NCBI RefSeq assembly: GCF_018294505.1
Contig: NC_057800.1
Coordinates: forward strand, 478,640,530 to 478,704,529
DNA: 64,000 bases
Direction: 5' to 3'
DNA from: Triticum aestivum
Taxonomy: Eukaryota > Streptophyta > Magnoliopsida > Poales > Poaceae
In this document: positions 9,991 through 22,941 of the stretch, piece by piece
Layout: each line of letters opens with the position of its first letter
How positions within the stretch are numbered: the first letter of the stretch is position 1
Program-made: the position numbers and the translations under genes
The notes under the pieces: generated by a model
Seen by the model: only the letters and a program-made list of their open reading frames with translations
Database searches by the model: none
What the model was told of the DNA's origin: nothing

Positions 9991-11716
9991 TGTTGGGGAG
10001 CGCAGTAATTTCAAAAAAAATCCTACGCACACGCAAGATCCGTTTAGGTGATGCATAGCAACGAGAGGGGAGAGTATGTCTACGTACCCTCATAGACCGT
10101 AAGCGGAAGCATTATGACAACGCGGTTGATGTAGTTGTACGTCTTCACGATCCGAACGATCCTAGCACCGAAGGTACGGCACCTCTGCGATCTGCACACG
10201 CTCAGCTCGGTGGCGTTCCACGAACTCTTGATCCAACTGAGTGTCGGGGCAGAGCTTCGTCGGCACGATGGCGTGATGACGGTGATGATGAAGTTACCGA
10301 CGCAGGGCTTCGCCTAAGCACTACAACGATATGACCGAGGTGAAAATCTGTGGAGGGGGTGCACCGCACACGGCTAATATATCAACTTGTGTGTCTATGG
10401 GGTGCCCCCTCCCCCGTATATAAAGGAGTGGAAGAGGGGGAGGGTCGGCCCCTCTATGGCGCACCCAAGGGGAGTCCTACTCCCACCGGGAGTAGGATTC
10501 CCCCGCTTACCTAGTTGGATTAGGAGAGGAATGAAGGGGGAGAGAGGGGGAAGGAAAGGGGGGGGCACCCAATTCGGATTGGGCTTGGGGGGGGGGGGGG
10601 TCGAGCCTCCTCCTAGGCTCCCTTCTCCTCTCTCCCACTATGACCCAATAAGGCACGTATACTTTCCCGGGGGTTCCGGTAACCTCCCGGTACTCCGGTA
10701 TATGCCCGAACTAACTCGGAACCATTCCGATGTCCAAACATAGGCTTCCAATATATCGATCTTTATGTCTCGACCATTCAGAGACTCCTCGTCATGTCCG
10801 TGATTATATCCGGGACTCCGAACTACCTTCGGTACATCAAAACACATAAACTCATAATACCGATCGTCATCGAATGTTAAGCGTACGGACCCTACGGGTT
10901 CGAGAACTATGTAGACATGATCGAGACTCATCTCCGGTCAATAACCAATACGGAACCTGGATGCTCATATTGGTTCCTACATATTCTACGAAGATCTTTA
11001 TCGGTTAAACCGCATAACAATATACGTTGTTCCCTTTGTCATCGGTATGTTACTTGCCTGAGATTCGATCATCGGTATCCCAATGCCTAGTCCAATATCG
11101 TTACCGGCAAGTCTCTTTACTCGTTCCGTAATGCTACATCCCGTAACTAACACATTAGATACATTGCTTGCAAGGCTTATAGTGATGTGCATTACCGAGA
11201 GGGCCCAGAGATACCTCTCCAAAACACAGAGTGACAAATCCTAATCTCGATCTATGCCAACTCAACAAACACCATCGGAGACACCTGTAGAGCATCTTTA
11301 TAGTCACCCAGTTACGTTGTGACGTTTGATAGCACACTAAGTGTTCCTTCGGTATTCGGGAGTTGCATAATCTCATAGTCATAGGAACATGTATAAGTTA
11401 TGGAGAAAGCAATAGCAGTAAACTAAACGATCATCGTGCTAAGCTAACGGATGGGTCAAGTCAATCATATCATTCTCTAATGATGTGATCCCGTTAATCA
11501 AATGAAAACTCATGTCTATGGTTAGGAAACATAGCCATCTTTGATTAACGAGCTAGTCAAGTAGATGCATACTAGTGACACTTTCTTTGTCTATGTATTC
11601 ACACATGTACTAAGTTTCCGGTTAATACAATTCTAGCATGAAAAATAAACATTTATCATGATATAAGGAAATATAAACGATAACTTTATTATTACCTCTA
11701 GGGCATATTTCCTTCA
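9991..11716 (-). mobile_element. Solo BARE/Angela-like LTR inserted in the same family's LTR
   Basis: A 1726-bp LTR in minus orientation (ends TGTTGGGGAGCG at 9991 and ATTTCCTTCA at 11716) is flanked by a perfect 5-bp duplication AGATA (9986-9990, 11717-11721). No internal region accompanies it, so it is a solo LTR left by LTR-LTR recombination. It is homologous to 69-1803. The minus-strand TATA-like box lies near 10415-10422. Confidence 0.92.
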
Positions 11717-11974
11717 AGATATGGGCCATATGGGCCATAGGAGGCAGGCTAACCAGCCCACAAGGGGCTGGTGCGCCCCCCAGAAGGGAGGAGGCCGAAT
11801 TGGTTTAGGGAAGGGGGCGCCACCCCCTTTCCTTCTCCTACTCCCTCTCCTTCCCCCTTTCCACCTCCAAGAGAAGGAAAAGAAGGGGGGCGAATCCTAC
11901 TAGGACTAGGAGTCCTAGTAGGACTCCCCCCTTGGCGCGCCCCTCCTGGCCGGCTGCCTCCTCCTCCCATCCCT

Positions 11975-11981
11975 TATATAT
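11975..11981 (+). promoter_or_regulatory. TATA-like box of the BARE-like 5' LTR
   Basis: TATATAT within CCCTTATATATGGGGG lies about 430 bp before the LTR end. The minus-strand LTRs at 69 and 9991 have a TATATA-type box at the matching place, as expected for the LTR promoter. Downstream sequence would be the R/U5 part of the transcript. Activity cannot be judged. Confidence 0.6.
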
Positions 11982-12410
11982 GGGGGCGGGGGCACCCCAA
12001 AGGCACATCAATTGTTCTCTTAGCCGTGTGCGGTGCCCCCCTCCATAGTTTACTCCTCCGGTCATAGCGTCGTAGTGCTTAGGCGACGCCCTGCATGGAT
12101 CACATCACCATCACCGTCACCACGCCGTCGTGCTCACGGAACTCTCCCTCGACCCTCTGCTGGATCAAGAGTTAGAGGGACGTCATCAAGCTGAACGTGT
12201 GCTGAACTCGGAGGTGCCGTACGTTTGGTACTAGATCGGTTGGATCATGAAAACGTTCGACTACATCAACCGCGTTAACCTAACGCTTCTGCTTTCGGTC
12301 TATGAGGGTACGTGGACACACTCTCCCTCTCTCGTTGCTATGCATCTCCTAGATAGATCTTGTGTGATCGTAGGAAATGTTTTGAAATTGCATGCTACGT
12401 TCCGCAACAG

Positions 12411-12423
12411 TGGCATCTGAGCC
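12411..12423 (+). promoter_or_regulatory. Primer-binding site of the BARE-like element
   Basis: TGGCATCTGAGCC starts two bases after the LTR end. It resembles the initiator-Met tRNA complement TGGTATCAGAGCC used by BARE-type copia elements, with several changes. The same leader follows the element at the left window edge. Confidence 0.8.
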
Positions 12424-12490
12424 AGGTCTATGCGTAGATGATATGCACGAGTAGAACACAAAGAGTTGTGGGCGATAATAGTCATACTGC

Positions 12491-15400
12491 TGTAACGCCC
12501 TCGATGCGGCTATAGCTCCCACGTGTCGAGGCACGACTTAGAGACATAACCGCATTGAAAGCAATGTCGCAAGTCAGGCAATCATTACAACATCCCATGT
12601 AATACATAATAAAAGGGGGAGATAACATAGTTGGCTTACACTCGCCACGTACATCAGAGTACATAAATAACATCCATCAAACAAACACTCATGGCCTGAC
12701 TACGGCGCCAAAATAGAAAAGAACCCAACGTGCGACAAGGCCCTGAATCGATCCCCAACTAGGCACCACTACTGATCATCGGGAAAGGAAACATAATAAC
12801 GCTGAGAGTCCTCGTCGAACTCCCACTTGAGCTCGTACTCGTCACCTGGAGCGAAATCACCTGGACCTGCATCTGGAGTTATAGTATCTGTGAGCCACAG
12901 GGACTCAGCAATCTCGCACCCTCGCGATCAAAACTATTTAAGCTCATAGGAATGGATAAGGCAAATATATGTGGAGCTGCAGCAAGCGACTAGCATATGT
13001 GGTGGCTAACTTATATGCAAAAGAGAGCGAGAAGAGAAGGCGAAGCACGAGCGAGAAGCTAAAGGAACATCCTGCGCAAGCATAACTCCAACACCGTGTC
13101 CACTTCCCGGACTCCGCCGAGAAGGGGCCATCACGGTAACACACACGGTTGATTCATTTTAATTAAGTTTAGTTCAAGTAATCTACAACCGGACATTAAC
13201 AAATTCCCATCTGCCCATAACCGCGGGCACGGCTTTCGAAAGTTCAATCCCTGCAGGGGAGTCCCAACTTAGCCCATGACAAGCTCTCACGGTCAACGAA
13301 GGAATAGACCTCCTCCCAAGACGTTCCAATCAGACTCGGTATCTCGGTAACTCAAGACACTTCGACAGGTTAAAACAAGACCAGCAACACCGCCCGAATG
13401 TGCCGACAAATCCCGATAGGAGCTGCACATATCTCTTTCTCAGGGCACACTCAGATTGTCCTAGGTACGGGTAGGCCAGCCCAGAGTTGCCCCTGGTGGC
13501 CACCGGTAGCTGACAGGTGGACCAACACTCAGAGGAGCACTGGCCCGGGGGGGGGGGGTAAAATAAGATGACCTTTGAGTCTGCAGAACCCAAGGGAAAG
13601 AAAAGGCTAGGTGGCAAATGGTAAAACCAAGGTTGGGCATTGCTGGACAAGCTTTAATCAAGACGAAATATCAAGGGGTTCCCATTATAACCCAACCGCG
13701 TAAGGGACGCAACAATCCGGGAACATAACATCGATATGACGGAAACTAGGGCGGCAAGAGTGGAACAAAACACTAGGCGAGAGGCCGAGCCTTCCACCCT
13801 TTACCAAGTATATAGATGCATTAAGACAACATAGCAATATAATGATATCCCAACAAGTAAAATAAATGTTCCAACAAGGAACGGCTCCAATCTTCACCTG
13901 CAACTAACAACGCCATAAGAAGGGCTGAGCAAAGCGGTAACATAGCCAATCAACGGTTTGCTAGGACAATGGTGGGTTAGAGGTTCAACATGGCAATTTG
14001 GGAGGCTGACAAGCAAATGGTAGGCGTCGTAGCATTGGCATAGCAAAGAGCGCGCAAACTAGCATAGCAAAGATAGTAGTGATTTCGAGGGTATGATCAT
14101 CTTGCCTGAAATCCCGCAAGGAAGAAGAATGAGTCCATGAAGACGACAAACGGACGTAGTCGAACGAATCCTCACAACTCCGGAACGAAACCGAAGCTAA
14201 CAAGAGAAGCAACCCGGAAAGAAACAAACAACATAGTAAACACACAAGCATAAACAAGTCATGATGCACAAACAAGTATGATGCATGTCCGGTTTAATGA
14301 GGCATGGCATGGCAAAGTGCAACAAACAATACTACAAGTTAAGTGGAGCTCAATATGCAACGAGGTGCATGTTGACGGAACACCACATCAATTATTTAGT
14401 TATCTCTCGTTTGAGCTACCCAACAATATTAACTGTTGTTAAACATGGCAAGAGGTGAAGCATAATATAAACTATACCATCTAAGCAGTTTAAATGGGGC
14501 CGGATATAAAAACAACAAATCCGGTAATTCCCCATATGCATTTAGCAATTTAATGCAACAACAAGTTTAAACATTTTAAATGTTGTTATCATGATGCGGA
14601 TGACATATACAGGTTTTATGCAATTTTATGAAAATGTTGACATGAGCATGTTATGAAGCATTTGGTCACCATGGCGGAACAAAAAGGGTGCCACGGCGGC
14701 GAAACAAAAATGGTGCCACGGCAACATTCCGGTCCCGGTAACTCATGGAGATACCGGTGCAAAAGGAGGCGTGCGGATGTGCGCAACATGCTAGAGATGG
14801 TGGGGTGCTCCTGACTACCGGGTTCCCATGGGTTAGTGGCATGGAAAACGAGTGACAATTCGAACACGATGCAAACGGTGCATCTCATACATGCAAGGGC
14901 ATCTCATCGCGGTCGTCGTCTCGGGGTTATACCTTTGAAGCGTGCATTCGGGGCGGAACGCATTTCGTAGAGGAAGTAGTCGTTCACGGGCCGTTGTGGA
15001 GGTAGTCGTTCACGGGTCGTCGTGGGAAGTAGTCGTACACGACGTAGTGGAAGTCGTGGTACACGTTCGGAGAGGAACTTGACGCCCACGGGGTCGACGG
15101 TAGAGGTACTTGACGCATCATGTAGTCGAACTTGGCATATCCGAAGGGGTACTTGACGAAATCCACATCAAATGTAGTCGTGCACGTCGTAGTCGGACTT
15201 GACAAAAATCACACCGGTTGTAGTGATACACATCTCGTAGACATCCAGGGTCATCGTAGAGGTACTCGTCGTCCACGAAACTAGCAGTGGAGCACACATG
15301 CCTCGGGTTTGATCTTCAGGAGCAGCGGCGACTGCAGGTACATGGGGAGGCTACACCGGGGCCCAAGGCAAACAGGCGGGCAACGGCAACGAAGCACCAG

Positions 15401-16752
15401 AGATGGGAGCAGTGCCATCGGGGGTGCCAGGAGGTGGAGCTCAAGCATAGGAGGCTCGGGGTAGCGTGGTGGTGTGGTAAAACAACAGCAGGAGGATCTG
15501 CGGGGAGGGAGAAGGCGGAGGATGGAGGTCCGGTGAGGCAGCAGAGGGATGGTGGCGCGCGAGAAGAGCAACGGCAGGATGCGGCGAGGAGGAGGCCGCA
15601 GGTGAGGGAGGAGGTTGGGCACACGGCGCATGGTGGTGGAGGCGAGATCCGGGCGTGGGGTTCCGTTCCCGGCGCCGGAATGGAGGGGGGCGCACCGGTG
15701 AAGAGAGGACGGCGGCTTGACGCGGCTCCGGCGACGGGACGTGATGCAGGGGACTCGGGCAGGGGGTTGAAGAAGACGACGCGAGGCAGGGGCGTCGGAG
15801 TTGGACTCCAGTTACGGCGCAGGAGGCCCGACGCGGCGCTCGGAGGAGAGGGGCGGCACGCAGCCATGGCAGGGAGGCGATGGTTGTGGGCGCACGAGGA
15901 GAAGGGAGGAAGAGCATCTCAGGCGCTCGGGGTCGAGCTCGCACGCGAGGCCCTCCGGCTCGAGGAGCTGGGGAATCGGGCGCGGGGACTCCTCCCTGGT
16001 GTGTTGCGTGTGTGGTGACGGCGCGAGGGAGGAGACGAGGGAGAGTGGGGGATCGGGCAGGGGGGTTCGGGCTAGGGTTAGGAGGGATTGGTGGGGGCGG
16101 CTGGGCCTTGGCCTTGGGCCAGCGCGGGAGGATGGGAGGCCCAGGCTGCTGGGCTCCTTCTCTCTCTCTCTCTCTTTAGCAGAAAAAAATAGAGAGCAAT
16201 TCAAAAGAATTAAAAGAAAGGCCAAGAACAAGAATACAATGGTGGGACATATTTGTAAGGCTTTACGGAATATTTCCAACCCAACAAAAATGGTTCCAAC
16301 AAAATAGGAGAAGTTAAATCTAAAATTATTTAACTTGCACCGAAGGAGTTTGAATGGAGTCTAGACTTTAGGAGTAGTAAAAAATGTTGAGATATTTGGT
16401 GGAGCTTCGGAAGATGATGAAAGAATAAATGGCAAAGTTGGAGATCAAGAATTAAGACAACAGAAGCATTGGGATTTTGCAAGTGTGTTATGGTGAATTC
16501 CAAAAATGGAATATTTTATTATAGCTCCCTAATAATATTGAGAGGCTTTAATATGTTATAAAGAGAAATCATGAGTGAATTCCCTCGATTTAAATGGATC
16601 GAAAAAAAAATCCATACGATTTATTTAGTTGAGTTAAAAAAAATGACATGATGGCATGATGCAATGCAAATGATGCAACAAACAAAACAAATCACACGAC
16701 GAAACTCGGAGTCGCTGGAAGTCTTCTGGAGCGTCGGTCTCGGGGCGTTACA
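12491..16752 (-). mobile_element. 4.26-kb solo-LTR-like element in the BARE leader
   Basis: The element starts TGTAACGCCC and ends GGGCGTTACA and is flanked by a perfect 5-bp duplication ACTGC (12486-12490, 16753-16757). No repeated ends, primer-binding site, gag or pol are visible, so the simplest reading is a solo LTR of a family with very long LTRs (Sukkula-like families have them; the name is not asserted). Orientation is inferred from the minus strand, where CT-rich DNA and a (TC)n tract (about 16158-16176) resemble an LTR leader. It also holds a run of G (13547-13558) and short 'gtagtcgt' repeats (14970-15260). Long frames at 15287-16307 are GC-rich artefacts. Confidence 0.78.
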
Positions 16753-17908
16753 ACTGCTTACCACCAACGTCTTATTTTGATTCGGCGGTATTGTTGGATG
16801 AAGCGGCCCAGACCAACATTACATGACCACGTTCATGAGGCCGGTTCTACCGACGTGCTTTTGCACACAGGTGGCTGGCGGGTGTCTGTTTCTCCAACTT
16901 TAGTTGAATCGAATTTGACTACGTCCGGTCCTTGTTGAAGGTTAAAACAACACACTTGACGAAAAATCATTGTGGTTTTGATGCATAGGTAAGGACGGTT
17001 CTTGCTAGAAGCCCATAGCAGCCACGTAACACTTGCAACAACAAAGTAGAGGACGTCTAACTTGTTTTTGCAGGGCATGTTGTGATGTGATATGGTCAAG
17101 ACGTGATGATATGTAAATTGTTGTATGAGATGATCATGTTTTGTAAAAGTTATCGGTAACTGGCAGGAGCCTTATGGTTGTCGCTTTATTGTATGAAATG
17201 CAATCGCCATGTAATTGCTTTACTTTATCACTAAGCGGTAGCGATAGTCGTAGAAGCAATAGTTGGCGAGACGACAACGACGCTACGATGGAGATCAAGG
17301 TGTCAAGCCGGTGACGATGGAGATCATGACGGTGCTTTGGAGATGGAGATCAAAGGCACAAGATGATGATGGCCATATCATGTCACATATTTTGATTGCA
17401 TGTGATGTTTATCTTTTATGCATCTTATTTTGCTTAGTACGGTGGTAGCATTATAAGATGATCCCTCACTAAATTTCAAGGTATAAGTGTTCTCCCTAAG
17501 TATGCACCGTTGCTACAGTTCGTCGTGCCGAGACACCACGTGATGATCGGGTGTGATAAGCTCTATGTTCACATACAACTGGTGCAAGCCAGTTTTGCAC
17601 GTGCAGAATACTCGGGTTAAACTTCACGAGCCTAGCATATGCAGATATGGCCTCGGAACACTAAGACCGAAAGGTCGAACATGAATCATATAGTAGATAT
17701 GATCAACATAGAGATGTTCACCATTGAAAACTACTCAATCTCACATGATGATCAGACATGGTTTAGTTGATATGGATCACGTGATCATTTAGATGACTAG
17801 AGGGATGTCTATCTAAGTGGGAGTTCTTAAGTAATATGATTAATTGAACTTTAATTTATCATGAACTTAGTCCTGATAATTTTTGCATATCTATGTTGTT
17901 GTAGATCA
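16753..17908 (+). other. BARE-like untranslated leader, downstream part
   Basis: Continuation of the leader after the 12491-16752 insert, starting with the second ACTGC target copy. It includes the conserved BARE leader block beginning CTTACCACCAACGTC and ends at the gag ATG (17909). No ORF is supported here. BARE leaders are long and carry packaging and dimerisation signals; none can be located by eye. Confidence 0.8.
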
Positions 17909-18881
17909 ATGGCTCGTGCTACCGTTCCCTTGAATTTTAATGCATTCCTAGAGAAAGCTAAGTTGAAAGATGATGGTAGCAACTACATGGACTAGGTCTG
18001 TAACTTGAGGATTATCCTCATTGCTGACAGAAGAATTACATCATGGAAGCACCGCTAGGTGCAAGACCCGCTGCAAGAGCTACTCCGGACGTTATGAACG
18101 TCTAGCAGACTAAAGCTGATGGACTTCAAAGACGTTTTTGAACGTCATGGAGCATATGAGATGTTCTTGGAGTTGAAGTTAATATTTCAAGCAAATGCCT
18201 GAGTTGAGAGATATGAAGTCTCCAACAAGTTCTATAGCTGCAAAATGGAGGAGAACAGTTATGTTAGTGAACACATACTCAGAATGTCTGCGTACCATAA
18301 CCGCTTAACTCAGCTGGGAATTAATCTTCCTGATGATAGTGTCATTGACAGAGTTCTTCAATCACTGCCACCAAGCTATAAAGGCTTCGTGATGAACTAT
18401 AACATGCAAGGGATGGAAAAGACAGTCCCTGAGCTCTTCGCAATGCTTAACTGCGGAGGTAGAAATCAAGAAGGAGCATCAAGTGTTGATGGTTAACAAG
18501 ACCACTAGTTTCAAGAAAAAAGGCAAAGGGAAGAAGGAGAACTTCAAGAATAATAGCAAACAAATTGTTGCTCCCGGGAAGAAGCCCAAGTCTGGACCTA
18601 AGCCTGAAACTGAGTGCTTCTACTGCAAAGGGACTGGTCACTAGAAGCGGAATTGCCCCTAGTATTTCGCGGATAAGAAGGATGGCAAAGTGAAAGGTAT
18701 ATTTGATATACATGTTATTGATGTGTACCTTACTAATGCTCGTAGTAGTGCCCGAGTATTTGATACTGGTTCTGTTGCTCATATTTGCAACTCGAAGTAG
18801 GGGCTACGGACTAAACGAAGATTGACTAAGGACGAGGTGACGATGCGCGTTAGGAAATGGTTCCAAGGTCGATGTCATCGC
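17909..18881 (+). pseudogene. BARE-like gag and start of protease, broken
   Basis: The ATG begins MARATVPLNFNAFL, the typical N-terminus of BARE/Angela Gag, the capsid protein. In-frame stops appear within the first 30 codons and again further on, and the frame changes around 18460. The readable middle (18245-18496) is a UBN2/Retrotran_gag type segment. A CCHC zinc knuckle (about 18615-18655) has a stop just after its histidine. The protease motif DTGS (18762-18773) survives before the Gypsy insertion at 18882. It cannot be translated. Confidence 0.9.
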
Positions 18882-20466
18882 TGATACGTCTCCAACGTAT
18901 CTATAATTTTTTATTGTTCCATGCTATTTTATTATCAATCTTGGATGTTTTATAATCATTTTATAGTCATTTTATATAATTTTTTGGTACTAACCTATTG
19001 ACATAGTGCCAGTTGCTATTTTCCCCATGTTTTTACATCGCAGAAAATCAATATCAAACGGAGTCCAAATTCCACGAAACTTTACAAAGATTTTTTATGG
19101 GCCAGAAGGAAGGCAATGGGCCCTGATTGCACCTGGGGGGTGCCCCGAAAGGGGAACAACCCACCAGGGCGCGCCAGGAGGCCCAGGCGCGCCCTGGTGG
19201 GTTGTGCCCACCTTGGGTGCCCCCCGGACCACCTCTTTGCTCTATAAATACCCCAAAAATACCAGAACCCTAGGGGAGTCAACGAAATATTCATCCAGCC
19301 ACCGCAGAGTCCAGAACCACCAGATCCAATCTAGACACCATCTCGGATGGGGTTCACCACCTCCATTGGTGCCTATCCGATGATGCGTGAGTAGTTCTTT
19401 GTAGACCTTCGGGTCCATAGTTAGTAGCTAGATGGCTTCATCTCTCTCTCTCTCTCTTGATTCTCAATGCAATGATCTCTTGGAGATCCATATGATGTAA
19501 CTCTTTTGCGGTGTGTTTGTTGGGATCGATGAACTTCGAGTTTAAGATCTATGTTTTTATATCCATGAAAGCATTTGAGTTTCTTTGATATCTTTTATGC
19601 ATGATCTCTTATATCCTCATATTTCTTCTCTGATATTTGGGTTTTGTTTGGCCAACTTGATCTATTTATCTTGCAATGGGAAGAGGTGCCCGGTAGTGGG
19701 TTCGATCTTACAATGCTTGATCCCAGTGATAGAAAGGGAACCGACATGTATGTATCGTTGCTACTAAGGATAAAAAGACGAGATCTATATCTACCGCCAT
19801 ATAGATAAATGGATCTTGTCTACATCATGTCATTGTTCTTATTGCATTACTCTGTTTTTCCATGAACTTAATACACTAGATGCATGCTGGATAGCGGTCA
19901 ATGTGTGGAGTAATGGTAGTAGATGCAGGCAGGAGTCGGTCTACTAATCTTGGACGTGATGCCTATGTAATGATCATTGCCTGTATATTGTCATAATTAT
20001 TTGAAGTTCTATCAATTGCCCAACAGTAATTTGTTTACCCACCATTTGCTATTTTTCTTAAGAGAAGCCACTAGTGAAACCTACGGCCCCCGGGTCTTCT
20101 TTCTCATATATTTGCCTTGCGATCTACTTTCCCTTTGCATTTTTATTCAGATCTATTAAACCAAAAATCCAAAAATACCTTGCTGCAATTTATTTTATTT
20201 GGCGTTCGATCTATCGATATTTACAACTTTATCTCCCGTCACTCGCCGTTTCTGGCACCGTTACCCGAAAGGGATTGAAAACCCCTTTAACACGTTGGGT
20301 TGCGAGGTGTTGTTATTTGTGTGCAGGGGCTGTTTACGTTGTGTTGCTTGGTTCTCCTACTGGTTCAATAACCTTGGTTTTATAACTGAGGGAAATACCT
20401 ACCGTCACTGTGCTACATCATCCCTCCCTCTCCAGGGAAATATCGACGTAGTTCCAACTACCATCA
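18882..20466 (+). repeat. 5' LTR of the pol-less Gypsy element (1585 bp)
   Basis: Begins TGATACGTCTCCAACG and ends GTTCCAACTACCATCA. It contains TATA-like CTCTATAAATACC near 19240 and a (TC)n tract near 19441-19457. After the LTR comes TGGCGCCGTTGCCGGGG (about 20478-20494), the probable primer-binding site, 11 bases inside. Confidence 0.9.
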
Positions 20467-20669
20467 AGGAGAATTTTTGGCGCCGTTGCCGGGGAGGATC
20501 TTCAACTTATACCAAGTTCCTAATCACAAATCTCATCTCCTCGCAATTTATATTATTTTCCATTTGCCTCTCATTTTCCTCTCCCCCACTTCACAAAAAA
20601 TTGCCGTTTTATTCGCCCCTCTTGTTCCGTTCGCCGTTTTCTCGTCGGATCTATCCTTTGCTTGCAATC

Positions 20670-21200
20670 ATGAGTGATTTCGGAATGGCACCAACAGATG
20701 ATGGCATGACTCCTAAGATTGGACGTACATGCAATCTGGATGCTAAAACTTTTATCCTGGGGCAAGGGAACGTTATGGGAAAAGAACGTATCCAAGAATT
20801 CTTCAATTGTGTTGGAAATTTGAGTCTTGATGATGCTCCTATACTTAAAACTACTAGATCTTATGCGGATGCTATTTCAACACTAGTTCTAAAACTGGAA
20901 AGCAAATTTATCCGCACTCATCCTACTTTGCAAAGATTGTTTTTTGAGCTTCCTGAAATAAAGAATCCTAGATCCAAAAAGCTAGCCACTCTCGTTCTTA
21001 TGAACGAGTTTGACTACATAATTCGGGAAGATAGGGAAATCTTTGATTTTTATGGTATGAATCATGAAAAACCTATGATAGACGAAATTCTTTACAATAG
21101 TGACTATGCACTAAGGCATTTTCTTGGGGATAATAAGATCTTTGATGAGAATCTTAAAAAGGAGGTCCCCGTTCTAGATATAACCCAACAAAGTTTTTAA
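20670..21200 (+). CDS. Intact 176-aa ORF of the pol-less Gypsy element, unknown function
   Basis: An uninterrupted frame from ATG 20670 to TAA 21200 starts about 200 bp after the 5' LTR, where gag would be expected. The protein begins MSDFGMAPTDDG and is fairly acidic with hydrophobic helices in the middle. I see no zinc knuckle, protease motif or known Gag core, so I cannot assign a function. It could be a shortened gag-like protein used with an autonomous partner. No frame follows it other than short chance ORFs. Confidence 0.55.
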   Translation: MSDFGMAPTDDGMTPKIGRTCNLDAKTFILGQGNVMGKERIQEFFNCVGNLSLDDAPILKTTRSYADAISTLVLKLESKFIRTHPTLQRLFFELPEIKNPRSKKLATLVLMNEFDYIIREDREIFDFYGMNHEKPMIDEILYNSDYALRHFLGDNKIFDENLKKEVPVLDITQQSF

Positions 21201-21432
21201 TAATGTTAATCAACACTACTCTTGGATTGTAGCGGGAAATCAAAGGAGTTATGATGAAAATCAACTAAGGAATGCTAAGTTTCTATGGATAATATGTTTT
21301 ATGTTGTGTTTACAAAACCTTCTAATAAAAATACCCCCAAGAAAATTAAGAAGAACAAGGATGACAAAACTTAGATCCTTGCCTTATGCCTAGCTAAGGG
21401 CGTAAAACTATAGCGCTTGTTGGGAGGCAACC

Positions 21433-22936
21433 TGATACGTCCATTTTGCATCATGCTTTTATATCAATATTTATTGCATTATGGGCTGTTATTACACATT
21501 ATGTCACAATACTTATGCCTATTCTCTCTTATTTTACAAGGTTTACATAAAGAGGGAGAATGCCGGCAGATGGGATTTTGGGCTGGAAAAGGAGGAAATA
21601 TTAGAGACCTATTCTACACAACTCCAAAAGTCCTGAAACTTCACGGAAGATGTTTTCCAAATATATAAAATATATTGAGAGCAAGAACTTCACCAGGGCG
21701 GCCACACCCTGCCCACGAGGGTGGGGGGCGCGCCCCCCTACCTCGTGGGCCCCCTAGTGGCCCTCCGGTGGCCATCTTCTACTATATGGAGTCTTTCGAT
21801 GGGAAAAAAATCACAAGCCATCTTCTCGGACGAAACTCCGCCACCACGAGGCGGAACCTTGGCGGAACCAATCTAGGGCTCTGGCGGAGCTATTCTGCGG
21901 GGGAAACTTCCCTCCCGGAGGGGGAAATCATCGCCATCGTCATCACCAACGCTCCTCTCATCGGGAGAGGGCAATCTCCATCAACATCTTCATCAGCACC
22001 ATGTCATCTCAAAACCCTAGTTCATCTCTTGTATCCAATTCTTGTCTCCAAGTCCGGGATTGGTGCTAGTAGGTTGCTAGTAGTGTTAATTACTCCTTGT
22101 AGTTGATGCTAGTTGGTTTAATTGATTGAAGATCATATGTTCAGATCCTATATGCATATTAATACCCCTCTAATTATGAACATGTTTATGCTTCGTGAGT
22201 AGTTACTTTTGTTCCTGAGGACATGGGAGAAGTCTTGCTATTAGTAGTCATGTGAATTTGGTATTCGTTCGATATTTTGATGAGATGTATGTTGTCTCTC
22301 CTCTAGTGGTGTTATGTGAACATCGACTACATGACACTTCTCCATTATTTGGGCCTAGAGGAAGGCATTGAGAAGTAATAAGTAGATAATGGGTTGCTAG
22401 AGTGACAGAAGCTTAAACCCTAGTTTATGCGTTGCTTCGTAAGGGGCTGATTTGGATCCATATGTTTCATGCTGTGGTTAGGTTTACCTTAATACTTTTG
22501 TTGTAGTTGCGGATGCTTGCAATAGAGGTTAATAATAAGTGGGATGCTTGTCCAAGTAAGGACAACACCCAGGCACCGGTCCACCCACATACCAAATTAT
22601 CAAAGTACTGAACGCGAATCATATGAACGTGATGAAAACTAGCTTGACGATATTCCCATGTGTCCTCGGGAGCGCTTTACATCATATAAGAGTTTGTCCA
22701 GGCTTGTCCTTTGCTACAAAAAGGATTGGGACACCTTGCTGCACCTTATTTACTTTTGTTACTTGTTGCTTGTTACAAATTATCTTATCACAAAACTATC
22801 TGTTACCACTTATTTCAGTACTTGCAGAGAATACCTTGCTGGAAACCGTTTATCATTTCCTTCTGCTCCTCGTTGGGTTCGACACTCTTACTTATCGAAA
22901 GGACTACGATAGATCCCCTATAATTGTGGGTCATCA
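21433..22936 (+). mobile_element. Solo LTR (1504 bp) inside the pol-less Gypsy element
   Basis: Begins TGATACGTCCATTTTGC, ends GTGGGTCATCA, and is flanked by a perfect 5-bp duplication CAACC (21428-21432, 22937-22941). There is no interior, so it is a solo LTR. It belongs to a common Triticeae Gypsy LTR family different from its host. Short frames inside (for example near 22623-23012) are not genes. Confidence 0.92.
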
Positions 22937-22941
22937 CAACC

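Larger units (their letters stand above)
7269..12409 (+). repeat. BARE/Angela-like 5' LTR carrying a CACTA element and a solo LTR
   Basis: Starts TGAAGGAAATATGCCC at 7269 and ends CGTTCCGCAACA at 12409, just before the primer-binding site. Subtracting the CACTA insertion (7530-9197) and the solo LTR (9991-11721) leaves 1742 bp, matching the 1735-bp copy at 69-1803. By eye it differs from the surviving 3' LTR at about 29 of 640 positions (roughly 95.5% identity). Confidence 0.93.

Noticed and set aside
15281..16307. Long frames of 150-240 codons in the 4.26-kb element
   Set aside because: Composition-driven Gly/Arg/Pro-rich frames open on both strands at once; no domain is recognisable.
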